Source: an uncultured Lachnospiraceae bacterium
GTDB lineage: Bacteria > Bacillota > Clostridia > Lachnospirales > Lachnospiraceae
Direction of reading: 5' to 3'
Assembly (NCBI GenBank): GCA_947626795.1
Contig: CANQTH010000002.1
Coordinates: 51,665-115,664 of the forward strand
DNA: 64,000 nucleotides
Position numbers and translations under genes: made by a program. The notes beneath the pieces were generated by a model, which ran no database searches, was not told the origin of the DNA, and saw only the letters and a program-made list of their open reading frames with translations. Of the stretch, positions 11,315-20,731 are shown piece by piece; position 1 is the stretch's first letter; each line of letters starts with the position of its first letter.

Positions 11315-12580
11315 ATGCAGAAACAGTTAAAGGCGGCGCAGGCGGATCATGTGGACAGGGGAAGCCTGCAGGTGCAGGTCACTTCCACGATCGGGGCGAT
11401 CCCGGTGCGGGATGCGCGGATCCGGATTTCCTATGCGGGCGGCCCGCAGAAGGAGATCGAGCAGGTCATGACAAACGCGGAAGGGCGGACGGAGGCCGTT
11501 TCGCTGGCAGTTCCCCCGTTGGAATACAGCATGGAGCCGGAGCAGGCGCAGCCTTACGCGGAGTATACGGTCGAAGTGGAGGCCGACGGCTACCGTCCGG
11601 TCAATATCAACGGGGTGGATGTGTTTTCCGGGGAGCTTTCCGTCCAGGAAGTGAAGCTGGAGCCGAACGAGGCGCCGGAAGGGGCGCGGCGGGACATTGT
11701 GATCCCGGCGAACACGCTGTTTGGAAATTTCCCGCCGAAGATCGCGGAGGCGGAGGTCAAGCCCGTGGACGGGAACGGGGAGATCGTCCTAAGCCGCGTT
11801 GTGGCGCCGGAGTATGTCGTCGTGCATGACGGGACGCCGGGCGACCCTACGGCGCGGGATTATTACGTCCGGTACAAGGATTACATTAAGAATGTGGCTT
11901 CCAGCGAGATCTACGCCACCTGGCCGGACAGCACGATCCGGGCGAACGTTCTCGCGATCATGTCGTTTACGCTTAACCGCGTCTATACGGAGTGGTACCG
12001 GAACAAAGGATATGATTTTACGATCACGTCTTCCACGGCCTACGACCACAAGTGGGTGTACGGGAGGAATTATTTCGCGAGCATTTCCCGGGCAGTGGAT
12101 GAGATGTTCACGAATTACCTTTCCAGGCCGAATGTGAAACAGCCGATCTTAACGCAGTATTGCGACGGGGAGCGCGTGTCCTGCCCGAACTGGATGAGCC
12201 AGTGGGGGTCGAAGTATTTAGGCGACCAGAATTATTCCACGATCGAGATCCTGCGCTATTATTACGGCAGCAGCCTTTACATCAACGAAGCGGATGAGAT
12301 CTCCGGTATCCCAGCGTCGTGGCCGCGGGAGGATTTGGAAATCGGGTCGTCCGGGGAAAAAGTGCGTCAGATGCAGGCGCAGCTCAACCGCATCGCGCAG
12401 GTGTATACGTCGATCCCCAGGATCAGCGCGGATGGGATCTACGGGACGGCGACTGAGGAGGCCGTGCGGAAATTCCAGTCCGTCTTCGGGCTGCCCCAGA
12501 CCGGGGTGGTGGATTACGTCACCTGGTATAAGATTTCAGAGATTTATGTGGGAGTTACGCGGATCGCGGAATTGATGTGA
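11315..12580 (+). CDS. Peptidoglycan-binding-domain protein with SpoIID-like/cortex-lytic-like central domain
   Basis: C-terminal SSGEKVRQMQAQLNRI...DGIYGTATEEAVRKFQSVFGLPQTGVVDYVTW (PG_binding_1); central SSEIYATWPDSTIRANVLAIMSFTLNRVYTEWY; start at ATG after AAGAGGTG. Confidence 0.75.
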   Translation: MQKQLKAAQADHVDRGSLQVQVTSTIGAIPVRDARIRISYAGGPQKEIEQVMTNAEGRTEAVSLAVPPLEYSMEPEQAQPYAEYTVEVEADGYRPVNINGVDVFSGELSVQEVKLEPNEAPEGARRDIVIPANTLFGNFPPKIAEAEVKPVDGNGEIVLSRVVAPEYVVVHDGTPGDPTARDYYVRYKDYIKNVASSEIYATWPDSTIRANVLAIMSFTLNRVYTEWYRNKGYDFTITSSTAYDHKWVYGRNYFASISRAVDEMFTNYLSRPNVKQPILTQYCDGERVSCPNWMSQWGSKYLGDQNYSTIEILRYYYGSSLYINEADEISGIPASWPREDLEIGSSGEKVRQMQAQLNRIAQVYTSIPRISADGIYGTATEEAVRKFQSVFGLPQTGVVDYVTWYKISEIYVGVTRIAELM

Positions 12581-12581
12581 C

Positions 12582-12734
12582 GTAACAGTTTGGCCCAGGA
12601 CTTTGCACTTGCTGCAAAGTCCGTAAGAACGTGTAAATTTTGACGAGTGGGAATCCGGCTCTTTGCCGAAGGCAAATTTGAAATGAGCCGGATTCCGTAA
12701 CTGTGAGGCCGAAGGCTGAACTGTTATAATGTGA
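12582..12734 (+). repeat. Interspersed palindromic intergenic element, copy E2 (longest in the window)
   Basis: GTAACAGTTTGGCCCAGGACTTTGCACTTGCTGCAAAGTCCGTAAGAACGTGTAAAT...GGAATCCGGCTC...GAGCCGGATTCC...GAACTGTTA; shares the core with 20515-20572 and 39853-39949. Confidence 0.8.
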
Positions 12735-12773
12735 CGTAACAGTTCGGCCTAGACTGAACTGTTATAATGTAAC
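12735..12773 (+). repeat. Minimal copy of the same palindromic family (E2b)
   Basis: GTAACAGTTCGGCCTAGACTGAACTGTTATAATGTAAC: ends only. Confidence 0.65.
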
Positions 12774-12797
12774 GGAAAAAGGGGCGTTTTGCCCCTA
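12773..12797 (-). terminator. Terminator of the amino-acid ABC transporter operon
   Basis: Minus strand AGGGGCAAAACGCCCCTTTTT. Confidence 0.7.
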
Positions 12798-13580
12798 TCC
12801 GTTCGTGAAGCGGATCAGGAATTGCCGGGTGCGCTCTTCCTTCGGATGCTCCAGCACCTGATGCGGGTCGCCCTGCTCTAAGATATAGCCGTCGTCCATG
12901 AAGATGACCTGGCTGGCCACGTCCCGCGCGAACGCCATCTCATGCGTCACGATGATCATGGTCGTGTTCTGGTCGGCTAATTCCCGCATGACTTTCAAGA
13001 CTTCCCCGGTCAGCTCCGGGTCGAGCGCGGAAGTCGGCTCGTCGAAGCAGAGGATATCCGGGGAGAGCGCGAGCGCGCGGGCGATCGCCACGCGCTGGCA
13101 CTGCCCGCCGGAAAGCTGGTGCGGGTAATTTTCCATGCGGTCGGAAAGGCCCATCTGGCTTAGCAGCTCCTTCGCCTGCTCCCGGATCTCGGCCTGGATG
13201 CGCTTCTTGTCCTCCTTATAAGAGGGAAGTTCTTTTGCGAGAAGTTCTTTCGCGAGCATGACGTTTTCCAGGGCGGTATACTGCGGGAACAGGTGGAACG
13301 CCTGGAACACCAGCCCGAAATGCAGGCGCCGCTTGCGGATCTCCGATTCGGACAAGGCCTTTTGGCCGCCCGCGTCGAAAAGCGTTTCCCCGTTCACGCG
13401 GATGGAGCCTTCGTCCGGCCGTTCTAAGAAATTTAAGCACCGCAGGAGCGTCGTCTTCCCGCTCCCGGACGAGCCGATGATCGAGAGGGCCTGCCCCTGC
13501 TCCAGGGAAAAGCTGATGTCTTTTAGCACTTCTGTCTGCCCAAAATATTTGCGGATATGCGATACTTCTAAAATTGGCAT
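12795..13580 (-). CDS. Polar amino acid ABC transporter ATP-binding protein
   Basis: GSSGSGKTTLLRCLNFLE, LSGGQCQRVAIARALA, CFDEPTSALDPE. Confidence 0.95.
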   Translation of the reverse strand: MPILEVSHIRKYFGQTEVLKDISFSLEQGQALSIIGSSGSGKTTLLRCLNFLERPDEGSIRVNGETLFDAGGQKALSESEIRKRRLHFGLVFQAFHLFPQYTALENVMLAKELLAKELPSYKEDKKRIQAEIREQAKELLSQMGLSDRMENYPHQLSGGQCQRVAIARALALSPDILCFDEPTSALDPELTGEVLKVMRELADQNTTMIIVTHEMAFARDVASQVIFMDDGYILEQGDPHQVLEHPKEERTRQFLIRFTNG

Positions 13581-13593
13581 TCCTACGTCCCCC

Positions 13594-14280
13594 TTACTTA
13601 AAATAATCCAGCTTCTTTTCCAGGCGATCCAGGAGGATCGTCAGGGCACCGTTGCAGATGAGATAGTAAACGGCGGTGAAGAACAGCGGCCAGATGGCGC
13701 CGGAAATCCCCTGCGAGCCTTTCATGAACGCCTGCCCGGCCCAGATGATCTCCTGCAGCGCGATGATGCGCGCGAGGGAGGTGTCCTTTACCAGGGTGAT
13801 GATCTCGTTGGACATCGGCGGCACGATGCGCTTGATCATCTGCAGGAGCGTGACATGGAAAAAGATCTGCCGCTTCGTCATGCCAAGCACAAGCCCGGCC
13901 TCCTCCTGCCCGATGGGGACGCCCTGGATTCCGCCTCGGTAGATTTCTGAGAAATAGCAGGCGTAATTTAAGATAAAGGAAACGGAGGCCGCCGCGAAAC
14001 GGCCCGTTTCCCCTCCGCCCCAGACCGGGTTATGCAAGACCAGCCCGGGGAAATAATAAACGATGAGCAATTGGATCATGAGCGGCGTGCCGCGCACGAT
14101 CCAGACGATCGTCTTCGTAAGATAGCTTAACGGCCGGAACCGGGACATCGAGCCGAAAGCGATCACAAGCCCCAGCGGGAACGCCCCCGCCAGCGTGATG
14201 AAAAATAGCTTCAGCGTCTGAAGAAAGCCGATGTTCAGCGAATGCACGACGATCGGAAGCTGTTCTGCGATCTGTTCCAT
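13594..14280 (-). CDS. Polar amino acid ABC transporter permease
   Basis: HisM-like TM protein, IVRGTPLMIQL...YRGGIQGVPIGQEEAGLVLGM EAA-loop. Confidence 0.93.
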   Translation of the reverse strand: MEQIAEQLPIVVHSLNIGFLQTLKLFFITLAGAFPLGLVIAFGSMSRFRPLSYLTKTIVWIVRGTPLMIQLLIVYYFPGLVLHNPVWGGGETGRFAAASVSFILNYACYFSEIYRGGIQGVPIGQEEAGLVLGMTKRQIFFHVTLLQMIKRIVPPMSNEIITLVKDTSLARIIALQEIIWAGQAFMKGSQGISGAIWPLFFTAVYYLICNGALTILLDRLEKKLDYFK

Positions 14281-14295
14281 AAGGCGCCTGCTTTC

Positions 14296-15072
14296 TTACT
14301 GCTCGATGATGGCGGCCTGGACGCCATAAGTCTGCGCGCATTCGAGCATCGAGCCGTCCTTGTAGCTGTCCGCGAAGAACTGGTTGAGCGCGTCCACAAG
14401 GTCGGAGCCTTTCCGGAAACCGACGCCGTATTCTTCGCTGTTTAATCCAACGGTATAAGTGAGGTTCTCATAGCTCGTGCCTTCCCCGACCATGGCGGCT
14501 GCCATCAGGGAATCAATGACGGCTGCGTCAGACGTGCCCGCCGCGACTTCCATCAGGGCGTCCGCCTGCGCCTTGACAGCCGTGTATTCCAAGCCGAGCG
14601 CGCTTACCTGCTCTTCTCCCGCGCTCCCCGCTTCCACGGCGAAGGTCAGGTCGGAGAGGCTGTCGGTCGTCTGGTACTGGTCCGCCTTGTCCGCCGGGAC
14701 GATGACGATCTGCGCGTTGTTGCAGTAAGCGTTGGAGCAGTCCATTGAGCTTGTCACCTCGTCCGTGAGCGTCATGCCGTTCCATACGCAGTCGATGGTC
14801 TTCCCGTCCAGCTCCATGATCTTGTTGTCCCAGTCGATCTCCACAAATTCCGCTTCCACGCCGAGGCTTTCAGCGAACGCCTTGGCCATGTCCGCGTCGA
14901 AGCCGATCCAGTTGCCGGAATCATCCTTGTAGTCCATCGGCTCGAAATCCGTGATGCCGACCACCAGCGTGCCTTTGTCCTTTACATAGTCCATGTCGCT
15001 TTCCGAAGAGCCGCAGGCGGTCAGGGAAAAGGACAGCGCCGTGGCCAATAACAATGCAATTAATTTTTTCAT
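14296..15072 (-). CDS. Amino acid ABC transporter substrate-binding lipoprotein
   Basis: Lipobox LSFSLTACGS; SBP_bac_3 features GTLVVGITDFEPMDYKD, WIGFDADMAKAFAE. Confidence 0.94.
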   Translation of the reverse strand: MKKLIALLLATALSFSLTACGSSESDMDYVKDKGTLVVGITDFEPMDYKDDSGNWIGFDADMAKAFAESLGVEAEFVEIDWDNKIMELDGKTIDCVWNGMTLTDEVTSSMDCSNAYCNNAQIVIVPADKADQYQTTDSLSDLTFAVEAGSAGEEQVSALGLEYTAVKAQADALMEVAAGTSDAAVIDSLMAAAMVGEGTSYENLTYTVGLNSEEYGVGFRKGSDLVDALNQFFADSYKDGSMLECAQTYGVQAAIIEQ

Positions 15073-15123
15073 AAGTGTCTCCTCCGTTTTTGATCCTTCT
15101 GATTTTTAATGCGTTACGGCAAT

Positions 15124-15152
15124 ATACTAACAAGTTAGCATATTAAAGTCAA
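15124..15152 (-). promoter_or_regulatory. Promoter with overlapping palindromic operator for the amino-acid ABC operon
   Basis: Minus strand TTGACT-17-TAGTAT; plus strand ATACTAACAAGTTAGCAT near-perfect dyad (15124-15141) covers the -10. Confidence 0.55.
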
Positions 15153-15310
15153 GAAAAAGTTTTTTTTGGGAGTTTTTACTAAAAAACCATTTGATATGGC
15201 GGAATATTTGTGTTATGATACAAATAATCGGGAGTTTTGCGGCAATTGCCGCCGCGCAGGCTTTGGGCGGCGGCCAGGCCGCGCTCCTGGAAGAAAGTGG
15301 GAACTGGATC

Positions 15311-17522
15311 ATGAAGTCGTTAGTTATAGCGGAAAAGCCAAGCGTCGGCAGGGACATTGCCAGGGTCTTAGGGTGCAGGCAGGGAGGCAGCGGATTCCTG
15401 GAGGGCAGGGACTATATCGTGACCTGGGCGCTCGGGCATCTGGTCGAGCTGGCGGATCCGGAGAGTTACGGGGACCAGTGGAAGGAATGGAAGCTGGAGA
15501 CGCTCCCCATGCTGCCGGAAAAGCTGGAGACGCAGGTCATCAAAAAGACGGGGAAGCAGTACCAGGCGGTGAAGGCGCAGATGCGCCGCAAGGACGTCGG
15601 GGAGATCGTCATCGCGACGGACGCGGGGCGGGAAGGCGAGCTGGTGGCGCGCTGGATCATCCAGAAGGCCGGGGTGCGAAAGCCCATGAAGCGGCTGTGG
15701 ATCTCCTCCGTTACCGACCAGGCCATCCGGCAGGGCTTTTCGCATCTTGGGGATGCGTCCGACTACCAGGATCTCTACGAGGCGGCCGTCGCGCGGGCCG
15801 AGGCTGACTGGCTGGTGGGGCTGAACGCCACCCGCGCGCTCACGGTGAAGCATAACGCGCAGCTTTCCTGCGGGCGGGTCCAGACGCCGACGCTTGCCAT
15901 CATCGCGATGCGGGAAAAAGAGATCCGGGAGTTTGTCCCGAAGGCATATTACGGGCTGAAGGCGACGGGCGGCGGAGCCTCTTGGAACTGGCGTCCCAAG
16001 GGCGGCGGGCATACGACGTTCTCCCGCCAGGAGGCGCAGAAGGCCTTGGAAAGCGTAAGGGGCGGGACGGCCGTCGTGGAGGCCGTAAGGAGCAGGAAGC
16101 AGAAGTCTTACGCGCCCGCGCTCTACGACCTGACGTCTTTGCAGCAGGACGCCAACCGGATCTACGGGTTTTTCCGCCAAGCAGACCCTGGACTATATGC
16201 AGCGGCTGTATGAGAGGCACAAGGCGGTCACGTACCCCCGGACGGATTCGCGCTACCTGACGGCGGATCTTGTGGCGACCCTCCCGGAACGCGTCAAGGC
16301 CTGCCGCGTCGGCGCATACGCCCCGGTCTGCGGCAGGATCCTGCGGTCGCCGATCAAGGCGGGCCCGTCTTTTGTGGACGACGCGAAAGTCTCCGACCAC
16401 CATGCGATCATCCCGACGGAGCAGGGGATCTTGCCGAACAGCTTAGAATACGGCGAGCGGAAGATTTACGAGCTTGTCGTCGCCCGTTTCCTGTCCGCGC
16501 TGCTTCCGCCCTGCGAGTACCTGCAGGTCGAGGCGGAGGCCGTTTGCGGCGGGGAGCGTTTCGCCGCGAAGGGAAAGGCGATCGTGCAGAAAGGCTGGCA
16601 GGAGATCCGGGAGCTGCAGAAGGACCGGCCTCTGACGGAAGAGGAGGATCCCAAGGGCAGCCCGTACGGCGAAGAGGAAGAATCCGGGAATATGCCGGAA
16701 TTTTCCAAAGGGCAGGCGGTCCGCTTTGACGGCGGGAAGGTTACGGCGGGGAAGACGAAGCCCCCGGCGCCGTTTACCGAGGCGACGCTGCTGGCGGCCA
16801 TGGAGAACCCGGCGCGCTACATGGAAGGCGCGGACCAGGGCCTGAAAAAGACGCTGGGCGAGACGGGCGGGCTTGGCACGGTCGCGACGCGCGCCGACAT
16901 CATTGAGAAACTGCTCGGCAGCTTCATGATCGAGAAAAAAGGGCAATACATCCACTTGACGCCCAAGGGGAGGCAGACGCTGGAGCTTGCCCCCAAGGGG
17001 CTGACCTCGCCGGAATTGACGGCGAGGTGGGAGCAGAAGCTTGCGGACATCGCGAAAGGCAGGGCCAGGAAAGCGGATTTCGAGGCGGAGATCCGGCATT
17101 ATGCCGCGGATATCGTAAGCGACATCAAGGCGTCTTCCAAGACGTACCGCCATGAGAACCTGACCAGGAAAAAATGCCCGGAATGCGGCAAGCTGATGCT
17201 GGAGGTAAACCACAAGAACGGGAAGATGCTCGTGTGCCAGGACAGGGAGTGCGGCTTCCGCAAGGTCCTGTCGCGGGCGACGAACGCCCGATGCCCCCAG
17301 TGCCATAAGAAGATGGAACTGTCAGGGGACGGGGAGAGCCGTTTCTTTTCCTGCGCGTGCGGCTATCGCGAGAAGCTGTCCGCGTTTGAGAAACGGAAGA
17401 AAGAAAGCGGCGGGGGCGTGTCAAAAAAGGAAGTCTCCCGCTACATGGACAAAATGAAAAAGGAGGCAAAAGAACCGATGAATCAGGCGTTTGCGGACGC
17501 GTTCGCGAAGCTGGGGCTGTAA
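15311..17522 (+). CDS. topB: DNA topoisomerase III, interrupted by an apparent +1 frameshift in a T-run (16169-16173)
   Basis: [21 protein letters not shown]; the two ORFs (to 16213; from 16197) join as [44 protein letters not shown] if one T is removed; C-terminal Zn ribbons. Confidence 0.9.
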
Positions 17523-17652
17523 GCTAAGCGGGCGGCGTAAGGCGCCATTAGGGGAAAAGAGCTACAAGGATGCATAAATCAGGATGCGTCCCAATACGAT
17601 GTCTCATAGAGACAGAGAAAAAACCGAAAGGGACAGATTGGGAGGAAAAGGA

Positions 17653-18228
17653 ATGTCAACATTAATCAGAAAAAGCATAGCAGCAAGTTTATTGATCTCA
17701 TTGGGCGTATATATTTTGTCTGTAGTCGGGAATCCGCTCGGCCCGTTTTTGTTCGCGTTGGGGCTGTTGGGGGTCTGCGTGATGGACTTGAACCTGTTTA
17801 CGGGGAAATGTGGGTTTTTCATCGAGACTAAGATGCCGTTCATAGACTTAATGATCATACTGGTGGTCAATCTCTTGAGCGGGTATCTGTTCGGGTATCT
17901 TTACAGCTTCACGAACAGCGACATCGTGAAGGTCGCGACGGATAAGGTGGACACCTGGAGCTTTTCTTCCGCATTTTTCATCAAGTCCATGCTGTGCGGC
18001 GTCATCATGTACATATGCGTATATCTATACAAAAAGGGGACGAAGCTTGGAATCCTGCTCGGGATCCCGCTGTTTATCTTTGCCGGGTTCCAGCACTGCA
18101 TCGCGAACATCATAACGCTTGGGATCGCGCATCGCTTCCATGACTCTTTGGTGCTTTGCATCATCGGGAATTTCCTGGGGTCGATGTTCATGTGGTACGT
18201 CTCGAAAGCCGCGGAGTCGCGCGGGTGA
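17653..18228 (+). CDS. Formate/nitrite transporter (FNT) family protein
   Basis: LFTGKCGFFIETK, TM pattern and CGVIMYICVYLYKKG, FAGFQHCIANI. Confidence 0.8.
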   Translation: MSTLIRKSIAASLLISLGVYILSVVGNPLGPFLFALGLLGVCVMDLNLFTGKCGFFIETKMPFIDLMIILVVNLLSGYLFGYLYSFTNSDIVKVATDKVDTWSFSSAFFIKSMLCGVIMYICVYLYKKGTKLGILLGIPLFIFAGFQHCIANIITLGIAHRFHDSLVLCIIGNFLGSMFMWYVSKAAESRG

Positions 18229-18262
18229 GTCCCGCCCGGACCGGCGGCGGAGCCTTGTATTT

Positions 18263-20503
18263 TTAGAGAAATAAGCCTTGATCGGCCAGGGAGCTTTTTA
18301 CGCGGCCATATTCCGCTGAGGACAGTTGGAATATGGCCGCGATCTTTTCGTCCAGGGCGTCGTAGACGGCCTGGCGGGCCGCGTCCGGCGCGCTTTCGGG
18401 GCGGTCTGCATAGATCAGCTTGTCCGCAAGGCGCAGGATATCCGCCTGCGTCTTTTCGTCGGCCAGCGGGATGGGGATCTGCTCTAAGTGCGAGCGCAGG
18501 ACCTTCACGGAGCGGAATTTCTTGCGGAAGAAAAATTGCGCGGCCCTGGAATTCAAGACGGCCATGACGTATTTGGCGTCAAGCCCGCTTATGCCTGGGA
18601 TCAGGACGTTGCAGCTATTGAGCGGCAGCAGGCCGCGGCCGTCGTAGGAAAAGACGAGCTGGCCGCAGATGAAGCGGTAGAGCAGCTTTTCCGGGGAACG
18701 GTAATATTCCATGGGGGCGGCCTGCTGGAATTTCTCAGGCTGGCAGACGATGTGCCGCGCAGGCTCCCGGTGCCAGAACCGGAAAAGATCCGCGCCCGTT
18801 AAGATCGGCTCGCTGCCCTCGATGGGCGAGCCGGAAAGGAACCTGCGGTTGTCGCCCGTGACGATCCCAAGGGCGAAGACGGCGTTTCCCTTTAACGACG
18901 CGGCGTTGGGGACGCGCGCGATCTTCTGGAAGACGCGGTATTCCCCGTCCGTCATGGAGAAGCTGAAGCAGTCGGCCTGGAGGTTCCGCTCAGTTTGGAT
19001 GGAATAGGCGCGCGCGCCGTCTCGGACGGTCATGCCAAGGCAGGAGCCGGGGCGGCAGGACGCGCTGCCTGCTACGGCCAGGGGATCTGAGCGGCTTGCT
19101 TTGGCCAGAGAGTTCTTTTTGCCGGGGCTGTCTGCCTCATGCAGGGAATCTGTTTTGCCGGGATCTCCTGTCTCGGCCAGGGAATCCGCGCCGCCTGCCT
19201 CGGCCAGAGGATCTGAGCGGCTTGCTTCGGCCAGGGAGTCCTTTTTGCCGGGCTCCTGGCTTACGCGGCGCGCCTGCAGGAGGATGCTGGGGCATTGCAC
19301 TCCGTCGAAGGGGCTTCCCAAAAATTCCAGGTAACGGAACGAGCAACGCTCTAACAGCAGGCGGCGGATCGGCAGATGCGACCGGACGTTTAAGATGGCT
19401 TCCGGCAGGAGGAAGGAAAGCGAGCCGCCCGCGGCCAGGCGGGAGACGGCCTGCTCCGTAAAAACATCGTAAGACTCGACCCGCTTTCCGCGGGCGGACT
19501 GGAACGCCGCGCGCAGGCGTCTGTTCTCTTCTTCTGAGAACGCGTAGCCCCAGGGCGGGTTGCCGATGATGAAGTCGTAAGCTTCTTCCTGGCCGGGCGC
19601 GGCGGGCGCGAGGAAATCCCGCACGGCAAAATGGCGGCGCAGGAAATCCTCGTCCTTCACGCGGTATCGGAGCGCGAGGTTCGCGCGCGCGGCCTGTATG
19701 CCGATCGGGTCGACGTCCATGCCGTAGAGCTGGCCGATCTGGACGCTGCCCGAAAGCTGCAGCAGGAAATTCCCCGTGCCGCAGCAGGGGTCGAGGATCT
19801 TGGGCAGGCGGCCGTTTTGGGGCGCGGACGGGGGCGGGCCTTCCCGGAACAGGGCCTGGATGGATTTTTTCACGAGGGCGGTCGGAGTGTAATAAGCCCC
19901 GGAAGCCTTGCGCCTGCCGATGTTCTGGCAGGAGAGGTATAAAAGCCCCAGGACGTCCTCCGATTCCTCATAAAAATATTCAGCCGTGAAAAGCTGCGGG
20001 AAGCCGTTTAGGAAAGCGAGGGCGTCCTCCCGGTCGGGGAGGAAGCCGTCGATCAGGAACTCGAACCCGTCTAATGCAAACTCCCCCCGGAGGTAGGAAA
20101 GGAGCGGCTGCGCGGGCCTGCTTTTCCCAAGCCTCTGCAGGAGCAGCTGCAGGGCGCAGTCCGCTAACAGTGCCTGGATCCTGACGCCCGTCAGGGGGAT
20201 CCCCTGCTCGGAAATGCAGGCGGCGACCTGCCGCGCCGGATGGAGGGAGCGGCAGGTTTCGGAGACGTAGGAGCCGTAGGGGCTGTTTCCGGAAATGTAT
20301 GTTTTGTTGCGCCTGCTCTTTAGGCCGCCGTTTTCCCCGGAGGCGAGGCTGGCTTTGAGCGCGCTGACGTAATCGGGGGAAAACAGGGGCGTCTTCTCCT
20401 GGGCTGGCGCCGGGCTGATCTTGCCGAGCTTCAGCCAGTTCCGCCCGGTCGCGGGCGAGATCGAAAGCTCTTTGCATAATTCGTTTAAGGTGAGGTAGCG
20501 CAT
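18263..20503 (-). CDS. N6-adenine DNA methyltransferase (type I/IIG-like, no adjacent restriction subunit) with N-terminal HTH and internal repeat insert
   Basis: Motif I DPCCGTGNFLL, motif IV NPPWGY, N-terminal LTLNELCKELSISPATGRNWLKLGKI, C-terminal TaqI-like specificity region. Confidence 0.88.
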   Translation of the reverse strand: MRYLTLNELCKELSISPATGRNWLKLGKISPAPAQEKTPLFSPDYVSALKASLASGENGGLKSRRNKTYISGNSPYGSYVSETCRSLHPARQVAACISEQGIPLTGVRIQALLADCALQLLLQRLGKSRPAQPLLSYLRGEFALDGFEFLIDGFLPDREDALAFLNGFPQLFTAEYFYEESEDVLGLLYLSCQNIGRRKASGAYYTPTALVKKSIQALFREGPPPSAPQNGRLPKILDPCCGTGNFLLQLSGSVQIGQLYGMDVDPIGIQAARANLALRYRVKDEDFLRRHFAVRDFLAPAAPGQEEAYDFIIGNPPWGYAFSEEENRRLRAAFQSARGKRVESYDVFTEQAVSRLAAGGSLSFLLPEAILNVRSHLPIRRLLLERCSFRYLEFLGSPFDGVQCPSILLQARRVSQEPGKKDSLAEASRSDPLAEAGGADSLAETGDPGKTDSLHEADSPGKKNSLAKASRSDPLAVAGSASCRPGSCLGMTVRDGARAYSIQTERNLQADCFSFSMTDGEYRVFQKIARVPNAASLKGNAVFALGIVTGDNRRFLSGSPIEGSEPILTGADLFRFWHREPARHIVCQPEKFQQAAPMEYYRSPEKLLYRFICGQLVFSYDGRGLLPLNSCNVLIPGISGLDAKYVMAVLNSRAAQFFFRKKFRSVKVLRSHLEQIPIPLADEKTQADILRLADKLIYADRPESAPDAARQAVYDALDEKIAAIFQLSSAEYGRVKSSLADQGLFL
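19070..19275 (-). repeat. Degenerate in-frame repeat array inside the methylase (SLAEASRSDPLAEAG...)
   Basis: PGKKDSLAEASRSDPLAEAGGADSLAETGDPGKTDSLHEADSPGKKNSLAKASRSDPLAVAG. Confidence 0.8.
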
Positions 20504-20514
20504 AAGTTCCTCCT

Positions 20515-20572
20515 GATTTACACGTTCTTACGGACTTTGCAGCAAGTGCAAAGCCTGGGCTGAACTGTTACC
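20515..20572 (-). repeat. Interspersed palindromic element, copy E3
   Basis: Reverse complement GTAACAGTTCAGCCCAGGCTTTGCACTTGCTGCAAAGTCCGTAAGAACGTGTAAAT matches E2. Confidence 0.75.
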
Positions 20573-20639
20573 CGAAAAGTTTACCATGAGATCGGCCGGA
20601 TTGCAAATCGCGGATCGTGGATTTTCCGCTTTTCCGTAT

Positions 20640-20668
20640 TTGACTTTTGGGAAAAAGATTGTTAAAAT
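20640..20668 (+). promoter_or_regulatory. Putative sigma-A promoter of the HD-GYP gene
   Basis: TTGACT-17-TAAAAT. Confidence 0.6.
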
Positions 20669-20731
20669 ATATAGAAATGTCGAAGTAGGGAGCGGTATGC
20701 CTTTAGAAGAGTGACAGGAGGAGTCTGATAT

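Noticed and set aside
15166-15807. Alternative ORF upstream/overlapping topB
   Set aside because: Arg/Gly-rich frame-shifted reading of topB with no homology features.
16197-17522. Second separate topoisomerase gene
   Set aside because: The two ORFs join exactly into one topB by removal of one T, so a frameshift is the simpler reading.
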